A stretch of DNA of 64,000 nucleotides from Amphibiibacter pelophylacis (lineage in GTDB: Bacteria > Pseudomonadota > Gammaproteobacteria > Burkholderiales > Burkholderiaceae_C): contig NZ_JAWDIE010000012.1 in assembly GCF_037688875.1 (NCBI RefSeq), positions 45,580 through 109,579 on the forward strand, given 5' to 3'. Under the pieces are notes generated by a model, which made no database searches, was not told where the DNA came from, and worked only from the letters and a program-made list of their open reading frames with translations. Positions 37,743 to 47,788 of this stretch are shown here, in pieces. Positions within the stretch are counted from its first letter, which is position 1. Each line of letters opens with the position of its first letter. The position numbers were made by a program, and so were the translations under genes.

Positions 37743-38825
37743 TTAGGCGGCCAGCGACCAGGCCAGCTGCTCGCCCGCGCGCAGCGGCGTGAGCTTGCCT
37801 TGGCCCAGCGCCAGTGCATCGGGCACGTTTTGCACCTGGCGCACCAGGGTGATCTGGCCGCTGTTGCGCGGCAGGCCATAAAAATCGGGGCCATGGTGGC
37901 TGGCGAAGGCCTCCAGGCGGTCCAGCGCGCCCACGCTGTCGAAGGCTTCGGCGTACAGCTCCAGCGCGTTCAGCGCGGTGTAGCAGCCTGCGCAGCCGCA
38001 GGCGTGCTCCTTCAGGTGCGTGGGGTGCGGGGCGCTGTCTGTGCCCAGGAAGAAGCGGTCTGAGCCACTGGCGACGGCGGCCAGCAGCGCCTGGCGGTGG
38101 GTTTCGCGCTTGAGCACCGGCAGGCAGTAGTAGTGCGGCCGAACGCCCCCCTGGAAGAGGGCGTTGCGGTTATAGAGCAGGTGGTGCGCGGTGATCGTGG
38201 CGGCGGTGTGCGGCCCGGCCTGCGCCACGTACTGCGCGGCGTCGCGGGTGGTGATGTGCTCGAAAACCACCTTCAGCTCGGGGAAATCGCGCCGCAGCGG
38301 CACCATCACGCGGTCGATGAACACGGCTTCGCGGTCGAAGAGGTCGATCTCGCTGTCGGTGACTTCGCCGTGCACCAGCAGCGGCAGGCCGTGGCGCTGC
38401 ATGGCCTCCAGCGCGGCCCGGGTGTGGCGGATGTCGGTCACGCCCGCGTCGCTGTTGGTGGTCGCCCCGGCCGGGTAGAGTTTCAGCGCCACCACGCCCG
38501 CGTCGCGCCCCCGGACGATCTCATCAGCCGGCGTGTTGTCGGTCAGGTACAGCGTCATGAGCGGCTGGAAACCGGCCCCCGGCCCTGATGTGGGCCGCGC
38601 TGCCAGGATGCGCTCGCGGTAAGCCAGCGCCTGCGCGGCCGTGGTCACGGGCGGGCGCAGGTTGGGCATGACGATGGCCCGGGCGAACTGGCGTGCGGTG
38701 TGCGGCAGCACGGCGGCCAGGGTGTCGCCGTCGCGCAGGTGCAGGTGCCAGTCGTCAGGACGGGTCAGCGTGATGGACTGGATCGGCGACTGAATCGCGT
38801 TCGGGGGGGATTTTTCAGCGGTCAT
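37743..38825 (-). CDS. pyrC: Dihydroorotase (type II)
   Basis: PyrC cyclises N-carbamoyl-L-aspartate in pyrimidine synthesis. The 360-aa product has the zinc-binding DDWHLHLRDGD, MPNLRPPVTT, the carboxylated Lys in VVALKLYPAGATT, HGEVTDSEID, and GTDSAPHPTHLKE. It fits the E. coli-type length and motifs. Confidence 0.95.
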   Translation of the reverse strand: MTAEKSPPNAIQSPIQSITLTRPDDWHLHLRDGDTLAAVLPHTARQFARAIVMPNLRPPVTTAAQALAYRERILAARPTSGPGAGFQPLMTLYLTDNTPADEIVRGRDAGVVALKLYPAGATTNSDAGVTDIRHTRAALEAMQRHGLPLLVHGEVTDSEIDLFDREAVFIDRVMVPLRRDFPELKVVFEHITTRDAAQYVAQAGPHTAATITAHHLLYNRNALFQGGVRPHYYCLPVLKRETHRQALLAAVASGSDRFFLGTDSAPHPTHLKEHACGCAGCYTALNALELYAEAFDSVGALDRLEAFASHHGPDFYGLPRNSGQITLVRQVQNVPDALALGQGKLTPLRAGEQLAWSLAA

Positions 38826-38883
38826 GGCAGGGCCTTTTCAGACCCGGATTGTCGCAGAAGCCCGGGGGTCGACTGTGTGGCCA

Positions 38884-41376
38884 TCAGGCCATGGCGTCTT
38901 CGCCCTGCAGGCGCTGGGCAGCCAGCCAGACCTGGAAATCGCCAAAGGGCAGCGGCTTGCTGAACAGGTAGCCCTGGCCGTAATCGCAGCCCATGTTGCG
39001 CAGCAGATCGCGCTGCTGCTGGGTCTCGACGCCCTCGGCAATCACCTTCAGGCCCAGCTTGTGGGCCATGACGATCATGGCTTCGCACAGGGCGCGGTCG
39101 CTGGAATCGGCGCGCAGCGACTGCACGAAAGCGCGGTCGATCTTCAGGTAATCGATGTCCAGATCCTTCAGGTAGGCCAGCGAGGAATAGCCCGTGCCGA
39201 AATCGTCCAGCGAAACCTGGATGCCCGCATCGCGGTAGGCCATGAGGCGGCGCTTGACGTGCGGGTTCATGTCCATCATGACGCCTTCGGTGATCTCGAC
39301 GCAGACGCTCTGCGCGCCCAGACCGTGCGCGGTCATGCTGTCGATGACGCCGTCCTTGCCGTCAAAGGCGGTGAACTGGCGCGGCGACTGGTTGATGCTG
39401 ACCTGGAAGGGATTGCCAAAGAGGCGCTGCAGCAGCCGGGTGTCGCGCGTGGCCTGGTCGCACAGCCACTGGCCGATTTCGCCGATCAGGTTGCAGTCTT
39501 CGGCGATGGGGATGAACTCGGCCGGGCTGATCAGGCCGCGCTGCGGGTGCGGCCAGCGGATCAGCGCTTCGGCCTTGGTGACCTGGCCGCTTTCCAGTTC
39601 GACGATGGGCTGGTAGGTCAGGTAAAACTGGCTGGTGCGCACGGCTTCGCGCAGATCCAGCACCAGCTCGCGGCGCTGGCGGGCGCGGGTCTGCATGGCC
39701 GGGACGTACATCTGGCAGACGTTGCGCCCGGCTTCCTTGGCGGCGTACATGGCCTGATCGGCGCAGACAACCAGCTCGGCCGGGGTTTTGGCGTCGCTGG
39801 GGAAGGCGGCGATGCCGGCCGAGGCCGTGACCAGCAGCCGCGCCTCGCCGATCTGGAAGGGCTGCGCGAAAGTGTCCAGCAGCTTGCGCGCAATGGGCTG
39901 GGCATGCGCGCTGTCGTCGGTGTGGCAGACGATGATGCGGAACTCGTCGCTGCCGATCCGCGCCAGCGTGTCGTACTCGCGCAGGCAGCTGCGCAGGCGG
40001 CGCGAGGCCTCGATCAGCAGCTGGTCGCCCACATCGTGGCCAAAGCCGTCGTTGATGTCCTTGAAGTTGTCCAGGTCCAGACAGATCACGGTGAAGGCCT
40101 TGCCGCTGCGCTCGGAGCGCTTGACCTCGGCGGCCAGGCTCTGGTCGAAGCTGACGCGGTTGTGCAGTCCGGTGAGCGCATCGAAGTGCGCCATGTGGCG
40201 GAAGCTCTCTTCAGCCAGCACCTGCTGGGTGATGTCGGTGCTGACGCCCACGGTGCGGATCGGCATGCCCTGGCCGTCGCGCGACAGCACGGTGCCGCGT
40301 GTGCGCACGTGGCGGTAATTGCCATCGGTGTGCCTCAGGCGGTACTGCATGACGAACTGGTTGTTGCTGGCGCTGGCCTGCACCTCTTCAATGCTTTTGG
40401 CCAGCGTCATCCGGTCATCGGGGTGGATCAGGCTGTACCACAGGCCAAAACCATCGGTCACCGGCGTATCCGGGGGCAGACCCACCATGGTCAGCCAGCG
40501 TGGGGTGTTGTACCACTCGCCCGTCTGGGCGTTGAAATCCCACATGGCGTCGTTGGTGCTTTCCACCGCCAGACGCCAGCGCTCCTCGCCCTTGGCCAGC
40601 GCCTGGGCGGCCGTGTCGGCCTGCTGCTGGCTGCGCCGCATGATGTAGCCGCCGGCCACGACCAGCAGCAGCCACAGGCCCAGCTTGGTCCACCACAGGC
40701 CCTGGGCCATATTGCGCGACATGGTGTCCAGGCTCATCGACAGGTTGCGCGAGACCGCGCCGGATTCGCTGCGCAGGCCGCTGAGCCGGTCGGTGAAGGC
40801 GTCGCGGTCGGCCTGGCTCATGCCGCCGTCATCGAGCAGGCTGCGCTGGATGTCGCGCGCCAGGATCTGCGTGTCGCGGGTGATTTCCGCCGCCTCGTCC
40901 CACCAGTGCAGCGGCGCGACCAGCAGCCCGGTCGGCCGGAAGAGGCGTGTGAACCAGCTGATGCGCTGGACATCGTCCGGGTGGCTGCCCGCGCGCACCA
41001 GCACGGCCGACGCGTAGGGCGTGGTCACCGGGCGGGTGTCGCTGCTGCTCATGGACTGGTCACGGCCCTGCAGGGATTCCATGAACTGGATCTGCGCCAT
41101 GGGCAGCTCCATGCTGGCGTCGAACTGCGTCTGGAAATCGGAGGGCGGCAGGGTATTGCCCAGCAGGCTGCCGATGGTCAGCATGGCGTTGCGCTGGTTC
41201 AGAAACCAGTTCGAGCCCGAGCTCATGCTCGCACGAATGCCGTCCATGATCTGCACGCCGACCAGCCCCAGCGAGAGCTGCAGCAGCATCACGCAAAAGA
41301 AAGGTGCCAGCAGCGCGGCCCATTTCCAGCGTCCGTGACCGGCGGAGGCCCTGGCCTGTTTTCCGGAGGAGTTCAT
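38884..41376 (-). CDS. Membrane PAS-GGDEF-EAL c-di-GMP protein
   Basis: The 830-aa protein has an N-terminal membrane helix, a periplasmic sensor of about 170 residues with several predicted helices, a second membrane helix, a PAS/PAC domain (YSLIHPDDRM, VSTDITQQV), a GGDEF domain and an EAL domain. The active-site loop of the GGDEF domain reads GSDEF (residues 475-479), so cyclase activity may be reduced or altered. The EAL domain is intact, with EAL at 603-605, DDFGTGYSSLAYL and AEGVET, so phosphodiesterase activity is expected. The ATG at 41376 (MNSSGKQ) is preferred; another at 41439 adds 21 residues with no ribosome site. It may affect flagellar or biofilm behaviour, by inference. Confidence 0.88.
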   Translation of the reverse strand: MNSSGKQARASAGHGRWKWAALLAPFFCVMLLQLSLGLVGVQIMDGIRASMSSGSNWFLNQRNAMLTIGSLLGNTLPPSDFQTQFDASMELPMAQIQFMESLQGRDQSMSSSDTRPVTTPYASAVLVRAGSHPDDVQRISWFTRLFRPTGLLVAPLHWWDEAAEITRDTQILARDIQRSLLDDGGMSQADRDAFTDRLSGLRSESGAVSRNLSMSLDTMSRNMAQGLWWTKLGLWLLLVVAGGYIMRRSQQQADTAAQALAKGEERWRLAVESTNDAMWDFNAQTGEWYNTPRWLTMVGLPPDTPVTDGFGLWYSLIHPDDRMTLAKSIEEVQASASNNQFVMQYRLRHTDGNYRHVRTRGTVLSRDGQGMPIRTVGVSTDITQQVLAEESFRHMAHFDALTGLHNRVSFDQSLAAEVKRSERSGKAFTVICLDLDNFKDINDGFGHDVGDQLLIEASRRLRSCLREYDTLARIGSDEFRIIVCHTDDSAHAQPIARKLLDTFAQPFQIGEARLLVTASAGIAAFPSDAKTPAELVVCADQAMYAAKEAGRNVCQMYVPAMQTRARQRRELVLDLREAVRTSQFYLTYQPIVELESGQVTKAEALIRWPHPQRGLISPAEFIPIAEDCNLIGEIGQWLCDQATRDTRLLQRLFGNPFQVSINQSPRQFTAFDGKDGVIDSMTAHGLGAQSVCVEITEGVMMDMNPHVKRRLMAYRDAGIQVSLDDFGTGYSSLAYLKDLDIDYLKIDRAFVQSLRADSSDRALCEAMIVMAHKLGLKVIAEGVETQQQRDLLRNMGCDYGQGYLFSKPLPFGDFQVWLAAQRLQGEDAMA

Positions 41377-41502
41377 GATCGGTTGCCTGCGGGCCTGTTG
41401 CGCACCGCCCCATGCGGCTGCCCGACCCAAAACCATCATAAGCGGCAGGGTTTGATCTTCAAGAGGACGGCGCCCGGCCGGAGGCGCCAGCCCGGTACTA
41501 TG

Positions 41503-42369
41503 TCACGCTGGCTCGGGTTGCGGGCGCAGGTGATGAAAGGCGGCCTCGGTGGCAGGCAGGCCAAACACATACGACTCCATCGAAAGTACGCCCAGCTCCA
41601 TGCCGCCCGGCAGCGCCGCGACGCAGTCGCCCGCCGCCGCTCCGGCCGCCACCAGCAGCGGCAGGAAGTGCTCGCTGGTGGGGTGGGCCCGAGCAGCCTG
41701 CGGGGCCAGTTCCAGCGCGGCTGCCAGACGGGTGCTGTCGCCTTCTGCCAGCGCGGCGCGGATCCAGTCCACAAATCCTTGCGCGTACGCTGTGTCTTCG
41801 GCCTGTCCGCTGAAAACTTCATACAGATTGTGTGTCAGGCTGCCGGATCCCACGACCAGCACGCCCTGATCGCGCAGCGGTGCCAGCGCCTGGCCCAGCG
41901 CCCAGGCCTGCGCGGCGTCCATGCGCTGAGGCAGCGAGACCTGCAGCACCGGCACATCCGCCTCGGGGTACAGGTGCATCAAAGGCACCCAGGCGCCGTG
42001 ATCCAGCCCGCGCTGGCTGTCGGGCTGCGCGGCCAGGCCCTGCGCCTGAAGCAGGGCGATGACCGCTTGAGCGATGTCCGGAGCGCCCGGCGCCGGGTAC
42101 TGCAGCGTGTAGAGCTGCGCCGGAAAGCCACCGAAATCGTGAATGGTCTGCGGCTGAGCGCTGGTGCCCACGCGCAGGCCGGGCGTCATCCAGTGCGGCG
42201 AGACCACGAGCACCGCGCGCGGTGCGCCACAATCGCGCGCCAGCACCTGGCCCAGGCGGTTCAGCAGCGGCCCGGCCGTGCCGGGTTCGACGGCGAACAT
42301 CGGCGAGCCGTGCGAGACAAACAGCGTGGGCCAGCGCGTGCCGGTGGCGGTGGTGGACTGAAGGGACAT
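41503..42369 (-). CDS. ygiD: DODA/LigB-type extradiol dioxygenase family protein
   Basis: This 288-aa enzyme has the iron or zinc ligands of the YgiD/DODA family: FVSHGSPMF, SPHWM, TIHDFGGFP and HGAWVPLMHLYP, then GSGSLTHNL. E. coli YgiD can open DOPA; the natural substrate here is unknown. The ATG at 42369 is chosen because the frame upstream loses family resemblance. Confidence 0.85.
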   Translation of the reverse strand: MSLQSTTATGTRWPTLFVSHGSPMFAVEPGTAGPLLNRLGQVLARDCGAPRAVLVVSPHWMTPGLRVGTSAQPQTIHDFGGFPAQLYTLQYPAPGAPDIAQAVIALLQAQGLAAQPDSQRGLDHGAWVPLMHLYPEADVPVLQVSLPQRMDAAQAWALGQALAPLRDQGVLVVGSGSLTHNLYEVFSGQAEDTAYAQGFVDWIRAALAEGDSTRLAAALELAPQAARAHPTSEHFLPLLVAAGAAAGDCVAALPGGMELGVLSMESYVFGLPATEAAFHHLRPQPEPA

Positions 42370-42487
42370 GGACAACTCCGTGAAAGAAACTGTCCCGGAC
42401 TCTACGCCGCAGCGCCTGCGCGATAAACCGCCGCCGTCTGAATGCAGTGTTGCATCCTTGGCAACAGCGCGGGCAACAGCGCAGGCT

Positions 42488-43573
42488 TCAGCCGCCCAGA
42501 CCCGCCAGCGCCGCCAGGTGCACTTCAGCGGCGCTGCAGTCGCCAAACTGCGACTGGACCCAGGCGTCGTCGTGGTAAGTGGCGGCGTAACGTTCGCCCG
42601 CGTCGCACAGCAGCGAGACGATGGAGCCGCTCTCGCCGCGCTCTTTCATCTGCTGCGCAAGCTGCAGCATGGCCACCAGGCTGGTGCCGGTGGACGGGCC
42701 CACGCGCCGCCCAAGCAGCCGCCCCAGCAGACGCATCGCCGCGATGGAGTCCCCGTTGCTGACGGGGGTCATGCGGTCGACCAGGCTGGGGATGAAGCTG
42801 GGTTCGACGCGTGGGCGGCCTATGCCTTCGATGCGCGAGCCCGGCCCCGTGATCGCGCCATCGCGGCTGGCGTGATAGGCCGCGAACACCGAGCCCTCCG
42901 GGTCGGCGACGCACAGCCGCGTGTCGTGCCCCCGGTAGCGCACGTAGCGGCCCAGCGTGGCGCTGGTGCCGCCGGTGCCCGCCCCCGCCACGATCCAGCG
43001 CGGCACGGGGTGGCGCTCGCACTGCATCTGCTCGAACAGGCTGTGCGCGATGCTGTTGTTGCCACGCCAGTCGGTGGCGCGTTCGGCGTAGGTGAACTGA
43101 TCCATGTAGTGCCCGCCGCAGTCGCGCGCCAGGCGGGCGGCCTCGGCGTAGACCTGGCTGCCGTGATCGACAAAATGGCACTGGCCACCATAAAAGCGGA
43201 TCTGTTCGATTTTCTCGGCCGAGGTGGTGCGCGTCATCACCGCCATGAACGGCAGGCCGATCAGGCGCGCAAACCAGGCCTCGCTGATGGCGGTCGAGCC
43301 GCTGGACGCTTCGACCACCGTCGTGCCCTCGCGCAGCCAGCCGTTGCACAGGGCATACAGAAACAGCGAACGCGCCAGCCGGTGCTTGAGGCTGCCGGTA
43401 GGGTGGGTCGATTCGTCCTTCAGGTAGAGATCGATCCCGGCCTGCGCCAGCGCGGGCAGCGGCAGGGCGATCAGGTGCGTGTCGGCGCTGCGGCAGACAT
43501 CGGCCTCGATGCGCGCCAGCGCGCCGCGCAGCCAGCGGCTGTCCGAGGCCGCTTCAGGAGTCTGCTCAGGCAT
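42488..43573 (-). CDS. PLP-dependent cysteine synthase-fold enzyme (Cds1-like)
   Basis: This 361-aa fold-type II enzyme has the PLP Lys63 in HPTGSLKHRLA, VEASSGSTAISEAW (the substrate-binding Ser/Thr loop) and VAGAGTGGTSATLGRY (the phosphate loop). It is more like the L-cysteine desulfhydrase Cds1 group than CysK, judged by the WFARLIGLPFMAVMT style and the length. Either cysteine breakdown to sulfide or a synthase is possible. The start at 43573 overlaps the yciB stop; a longer frame reads into yciB. Confidence 0.78.
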   Translation of the reverse strand: MPEQTPEAASDSRWLRGALARIEADVCRSADTHLIALPLPALAQAGIDLYLKDESTHPTGSLKHRLARSLFLYALCNGWLREGTTVVEASSGSTAISEAWFARLIGLPFMAVMTRTTSAEKIEQIRFYGGQCHFVDHGSQVYAEAARLARDCGGHYMDQFTYAERATDWRGNNSIAHSLFEQMQCERHPVPRWIVAGAGTGGTSATLGRYVRYRGHDTRLCVADPEGSVFAAYHASRDGAITGPGSRIEGIGRPRVEPSFIPSLVDRMTPVSNGDSIAAMRLLGRLLGRRVGPSTGTSLVAMLQLAQQMKERGESGSIVSLLCDAGERYAATYHDDAWVQSQFGDCSAAEVHLAALAGLGG

Positions 43574-44192
43574 CGCTGCCGGGCTGAATGTGGCGTGCGA
43601 GGAAAAGGCCCTGGCCCACGACAAAGGCCAGCGTCAGCCCCAGGCTGCCGAACAGCTTGAAGTTGACCCAGGCGTCGGTCGAAAACTGCGCGGCCACAAT
43701 CAGGTTGAGAACACCCATGGCGGCAAAAAAGCCCACCCAGGACAGCAGCAGCTTGGTCCAGGCGCTTTCGGGCAGCCGCATCGAGGCGCCCATCACCGTC
43801 TGAACCAGGTTCTTCTTCCAGATGAAACGCCCGCCCAGCAGCGCCAGGCCCATGCCCCAGTAGAGCAGGGTGGGTTTCCACTTGATGAAAGCGTCACTGT
43901 GGAACCAGATCGTGGCGCCGCCCATGACCACGACCAGCACCAGGCTGACCCAGACCATGGGCTCGACGCGGCGGCGCAGCGCCATCAGCACCAGCACCTG
44001 AATCAGGGTTGCGATGATGACCACGCCGGTGGCCAGCACGATGGGCGCCTGCTCGGGCGTGAACACGCCGCCTGCCGTCAGAAAACCCAGCGACTGCGTG
44101 GCCAGCGCGGCCGCCTGCGCCGGATCGCCGTGGGCGATCTTGTAGGTGACAAAGAACAGCAGGACGGGCAGGAAATCGAGCAGCAGTTTCAT
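43566..44192 (-). CDS. yciB: Inner-membrane septation protein YciB/IspZ
   Basis: YciB is an inner-membrane protein linked to septation and envelope upkeep. The 208-aa protein has about five membrane segments and family motifs FFVTYKIAHGD, WKPTLLYWGMGLALLGGRF and VNFKLFGSLGLTLAFVVGQ. It lies 3 bp past the msrB stop and overlaps the next gene by eight bases. Confidence 0.9.
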   Translation of the reverse strand: MKLLLDFLPVLLFFVTYKIAHGDPAQAAALATQSLGFLTAGGVFTPEQAPIVLATGVVIIATLIQVLVLMALRRRVEPMVWVSLVLVVVMGGATIWFHSDAFIKWKPTLLYWGMGLALLGGRFIWKKNLVQTVMGASMRLPESAWTKLLLSWVGFFAAMGVLNLIVAAQFSTDAWVNFKLFGSLGLTLAFVVGQGLFLARHIQPGSDA

Positions 44193-44195
44193 GAC

Positions 44196-44645
44196 TCAGG
44201 CGCCGGATGGGGGAGAGGTTGCGGGCGGCGCCTCGCCCTCGAAGGCGATGGAGGCCGAATTGATGCAGTAGCGCTCGCCCGTGGGCTGCGGGCCGTCGGG
44301 GAAGACGTGGCCCAGGTGGGCGCCGCAGTGGCTGCAGCGCAGTTCGGTGCGCTCCATGCCGTGGCTGGCGTCGCGCAGGCGCTCGATGCCCGCACCGGCC
44401 AGTTCGGCCCAGAAGCTGGGCCAGCCGCAGCCCGCGTCAAACTTGGTGTCGGCGGCAAAGAGGGCGTGGCCGCAGCAGACGCAGCGGTAGTGGCCGTCCT
44501 GCCAGAAATCCCAGTAATCGCCCGTGAAGGCGCGTTCGGTGGCCGCCTGGCGGGTGATCTGGTACTGCGCGGGCGTCAGGCTGGCGCGCCATTCGGCGTC
44601 GCTGCGGCGCACGGGATAGCGGGGGTCATCGTGATCGTGGCTCAT
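44196..44645 (-). CDS. msrB: Peptide-methionine (R)-S-oxide reductase MsrB
   Basis: MsrB repairs the R form of methionine sulfoxide. The 149-aa product has two zinc CxxC pairs (Cys55/58 and Cys104/107), AGCGWPSFW, and the catalytic Cys127 in GERYCINSASI. The usual family length and order. Confidence 0.95.
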   Translation of the reverse strand: MSHDHDDPRYPVRRSDAEWRASLTPAQYQITRQAATERAFTGDYWDFWQDGHYRCVCCGHALFAADTKFDAGCGWPSFWAELAGAGIERLRDASHGMERTELRCSHCGAHLGHVFPDGPQPTGERYCINSASIAFEGEAPPATSPPSGA

Positions 44646-44658
44646 GGCGGGCCGTCCT

Positions 44659-45156
44659 TCACTGCAGGGTGGGTGTGAAGCCGGGCTCGAAAGCCGGGCC
44701 GCGCAGCTTCAGGCGCTTGAGATCGAGCTTTTTGCTGGCGAACCAGCCCTGGTTCACTTCCAGCACATAGCGCACCGGCTCGGACGAGCAGTGGCTTTGC
44801 AGCGTCAGCGGCTGCATGTCAGCGGTGTTGACGATGCGGCCATCGTCCGCGACGAAAGCGGCTGTGAGCGGCAGCAGGGTGTTGCGCATCCAGAAGCACT
44901 GGACGCCCGGCTGCGGGAAGATGAACAGCATGGCCTCGTGATCGCCCATGTAGCGCCGGTTCATCAGACCCAGCTCGCGCTGCTGCGGGGTATTGGCCAC
45001 CTCGGTGACCAGGCTGTACATGCCAATGTGCAGCGGGGTGGTCGGCAGTTTCGGGTTGGCTTCCTGCGCCTGCGCGCCGGTTGAAACCACTGCCAACAGG
45101 GCCAGGGCCGTCAGCGCCAGCCGTCGGCCGGGCCAGAAGGTGGGGAATCGGATCAT
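44659..45156 (-). CDS. Exported DUF192 protein
   Basis: This 165-aa protein has a signal peptide (about residues 1-30, ending GAQA) and a DUF192 domain with QQRELGLMNRRYMGDHEAML, CFWMRNTLLPLTAAFV and YVLEVNQGWF. DUF192 proteins have a small beta-barrel of unknown function and are often periplasmic. It precedes msrB by 13 bp. Confidence 0.85.
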   Translation of the reverse strand: MIRFPTFWPGRRLALTALALLAVVSTGAQAQEANPKLPTTPLHIGMYSLVTEVANTPQQRELGLMNRRYMGDHEAMLFIFPQPGVQCFWMRNTLLPLTAAFVADDGRIVNTADMQPLTLQSHCSSEPVRYVLEVNQGWFASKKLDLKRLKLRGPAFEPGFTPTLQ

Positions 45157-45294
45157 GGGGCGCTCTCCTGCCGCAAATCAACAGCGCCGCATGATGACAC
45201 AAGCGGGCGCGGTGAGCGCGGCAGGGGCTGATCCGTGACCCTTTTACCGGGTCAATGCGGGCGGGGCCCGCAGCCAAACTTCAGTGCCTGGCGA

Positions 45295-45528
45295 TCAGGC
45301 CTTGAGCAGACCGGCGGCGGCCAGCAGGTCGTCGGCGTAGGACGGCTGGGTATCGCGGTACAGGTCGGCCAGGCGCTTGAGCTCGGCCACCGTGCGGCGG
45401 CTGGGCTTGCGCGCGGCGGGCGCTGCCGGGGCGGCGTCGCGGGCTGTCAGGCTGGCCAGCAGGCGGCGCAGCAGTGACGGCGTGGCGGGGGCGTCCATCG
45501 TAGGCAGGTAAGCGATCATCGTGGTCAT
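45295..45528 (-). CDS. Small DUF1127-like protein
   Basis: This 77-aa protein starts MTTMIAYLPTMDAPATPSLL, has an Ala-rich middle and ends KPSRRTVAELKRLADLYRD with a short tail. The C-terminal half recalls DUF1127 proteins, small stress-linked regulators of alpha- and betaproteobacteria, though the match is partial. A strong ribosome site (AAGGAG) precedes the ATG at 45528; a longer frame to 45702 has none. Two copies of a palindrome-like AGGGTAAACCCTAGG lie in its promoter region. Confidence 0.65.
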   Translation of the reverse strand: MTTMIAYLPTMDAPATPSLLRRLLASLTARDAAPAAPAARKPSRRTVAELKRLADLYRDTQPSYADDLLAAAGLLKA

Positions 45529-45552
45529 GGGAAACTCCTTTGCGACAAATCC

Positions 45553-45597
45553 AGGGTAAACCCTAGGTATGAAGCGAAGTATAGGGTAAACCCTAGG
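45553..45597 (-). promoter_or_regulatory. Tandem near-palindromes AGGGTAAACCCTAGG
   Basis: Identical 15-base elements lie at 45553-45567 and 45583-45597, 30 bp apart, so on one face of the helix. A -10-like TATACT directly follows the distal copy on the minus strand. The layout suggests a two-site operator for the small gene. A related AGGGTAAACCC occurs at 35569-35579 beside the candidate sRNA. Confidence 0.6.
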
Positions 45598-45703
45598 CCG
45601 TGTTAGCGCTAAACAGCTGTGCCGTTGTTGCGGTGCAACATAAGCGGCGCAGCCGCCCTGAAGGCAGCGACTTTGTGCACGCCCGCTTTGCCGGGCGTCC
45701 ATG

Positions 45704-45729
45704 AAAAAAGCGGCCGAAGCCGCTTTTTC
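45704..45729 (-). terminator. Rho-independent terminator of phaCAB
   Basis: AGCGGC and GCCGCT form a stem around CGAA, flanked by A and T runs on each side, so it could work in both directions. It lies 36 bp past the phaB stop and separates it from the small DUF1127-like gene. Confidence 0.85.
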
Positions 45730-45764
45730 TGTCCGGGGAGCGCGCAGGAAGCGCGCTGTGTCGC

Positions 45765-46505
45765 TCAGCCCATGTGCAGGCCGCCGTTGCAGCTGAAGTT
45801 GGCGCCTGTGGTGAAACCGGCGTCATCCCCCGCCAGCCAGGCGACCACGGAGCCGATTTCATCGGGCGTGCCCAGGCGCTTGACCGGGATGGTGGCGACG
45901 ATTTTTTCCAGCACGTCGGGGCGGATCGCTTTGACCATGTCGGTGCCAATGTAGCCGGGGCTGACCGTGTTGACGGTCACGCCTTTGGCGGCCAGTTCCT
46001 GCGCCAGCGCCATGGCAAAACCGTGCATGCCGGCCTTGGCGGCCGAGTAGTTGGTCTGCCCGGCCTGGCCTTTCTCGCCGTTCACCGAGCTGATCTGGAT
46101 GATGCGGCCCCAGCCGCGCTCGGCCATGTCGGGCACGACCTGCTTGGTTACGTTGAACATCGAGGTCAGGTTGGTGCTGATGACGGCGTTCCAGTCGTCC
46201 AGCGACATTTTCAGGAACATGCGGTCGCGCGTGATGCCCGCGTTATTGACCAGCACGTCGATGGGGCCGTGCTCGGCCTTGGCTTTGCTGAAGGCTTCGA
46301 CGGTGGATTCCCAGTCGGCGACGTTGCCCACGCTGGCGTGGAAGTCGTAGCCCAGCGCCTTCTGCTCGTCCAGCCATTTCTGGAAATCGCGCGTGGGGCC
46401 GCAGCCGGCGATGACGGTGAAACCGCCTTTGGCCAGACGCTGGCAGATGGCGGTTCCGATGCCGCCCATGCCGCCGGTGACGTAAGCGATGCGTTTTTGA
46501 GTCAT
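45765..46505 (-). CDS. phaB: Acetoacetyl-CoA reductase
   Basis: PhaB makes (R)-3-hydroxybutyryl-CoA with NADPH for polyhydroxybutyrate synthesis. The 246-aa short-chain dehydrogenase has GGMGGIGTA (residues 11-19), NNAGITRD and the catalytic Ser140-Tyr153-Lys157 set (SSVNGEKGQ, NYSAAKAG). It is the last gene of phaCAB. Confidence 0.95.
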   Translation of the reverse strand: MTQKRIAYVTGGMGGIGTAICQRLAKGGFTVIAGCGPTRDFQKWLDEQKALGYDFHASVGNVADWESTVEAFSKAKAEHGPIDVLVNNAGITRDRMFLKMSLDDWNAVISTNLTSMFNVTKQVVPDMAERGWGRIIQISSVNGEKGQAGQTNYSAAKAGMHGFAMALAQELAAKGVTVNTVSPGYIGTDMVKAIRPDVLEKIVATIPVKRLGTPDEIGSVVAWLAGDDAGFTTGANFSCNGGLHMG

Positions 46506-46551
46506 GGTGTGTCCTGTTGTCCGATGTAAGGGGTAGAAAGAGGGGAAAGAA

Positions 46552-47730
<1,179 letters not shown>

Positions 47731-47788
47731 ACTCTCTCCTTGAAAACGGGACGGTTCAGGTTGGGGGAAACCGGCTGGGGCACGGGCC

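Noticed and set aside
38824..42426. A 1200-codon open frame opposite the EAL protein and the DODA-like gene
   Set aside because: Antisense to genes with full catalytic motifs and with no family resemblance of its own.
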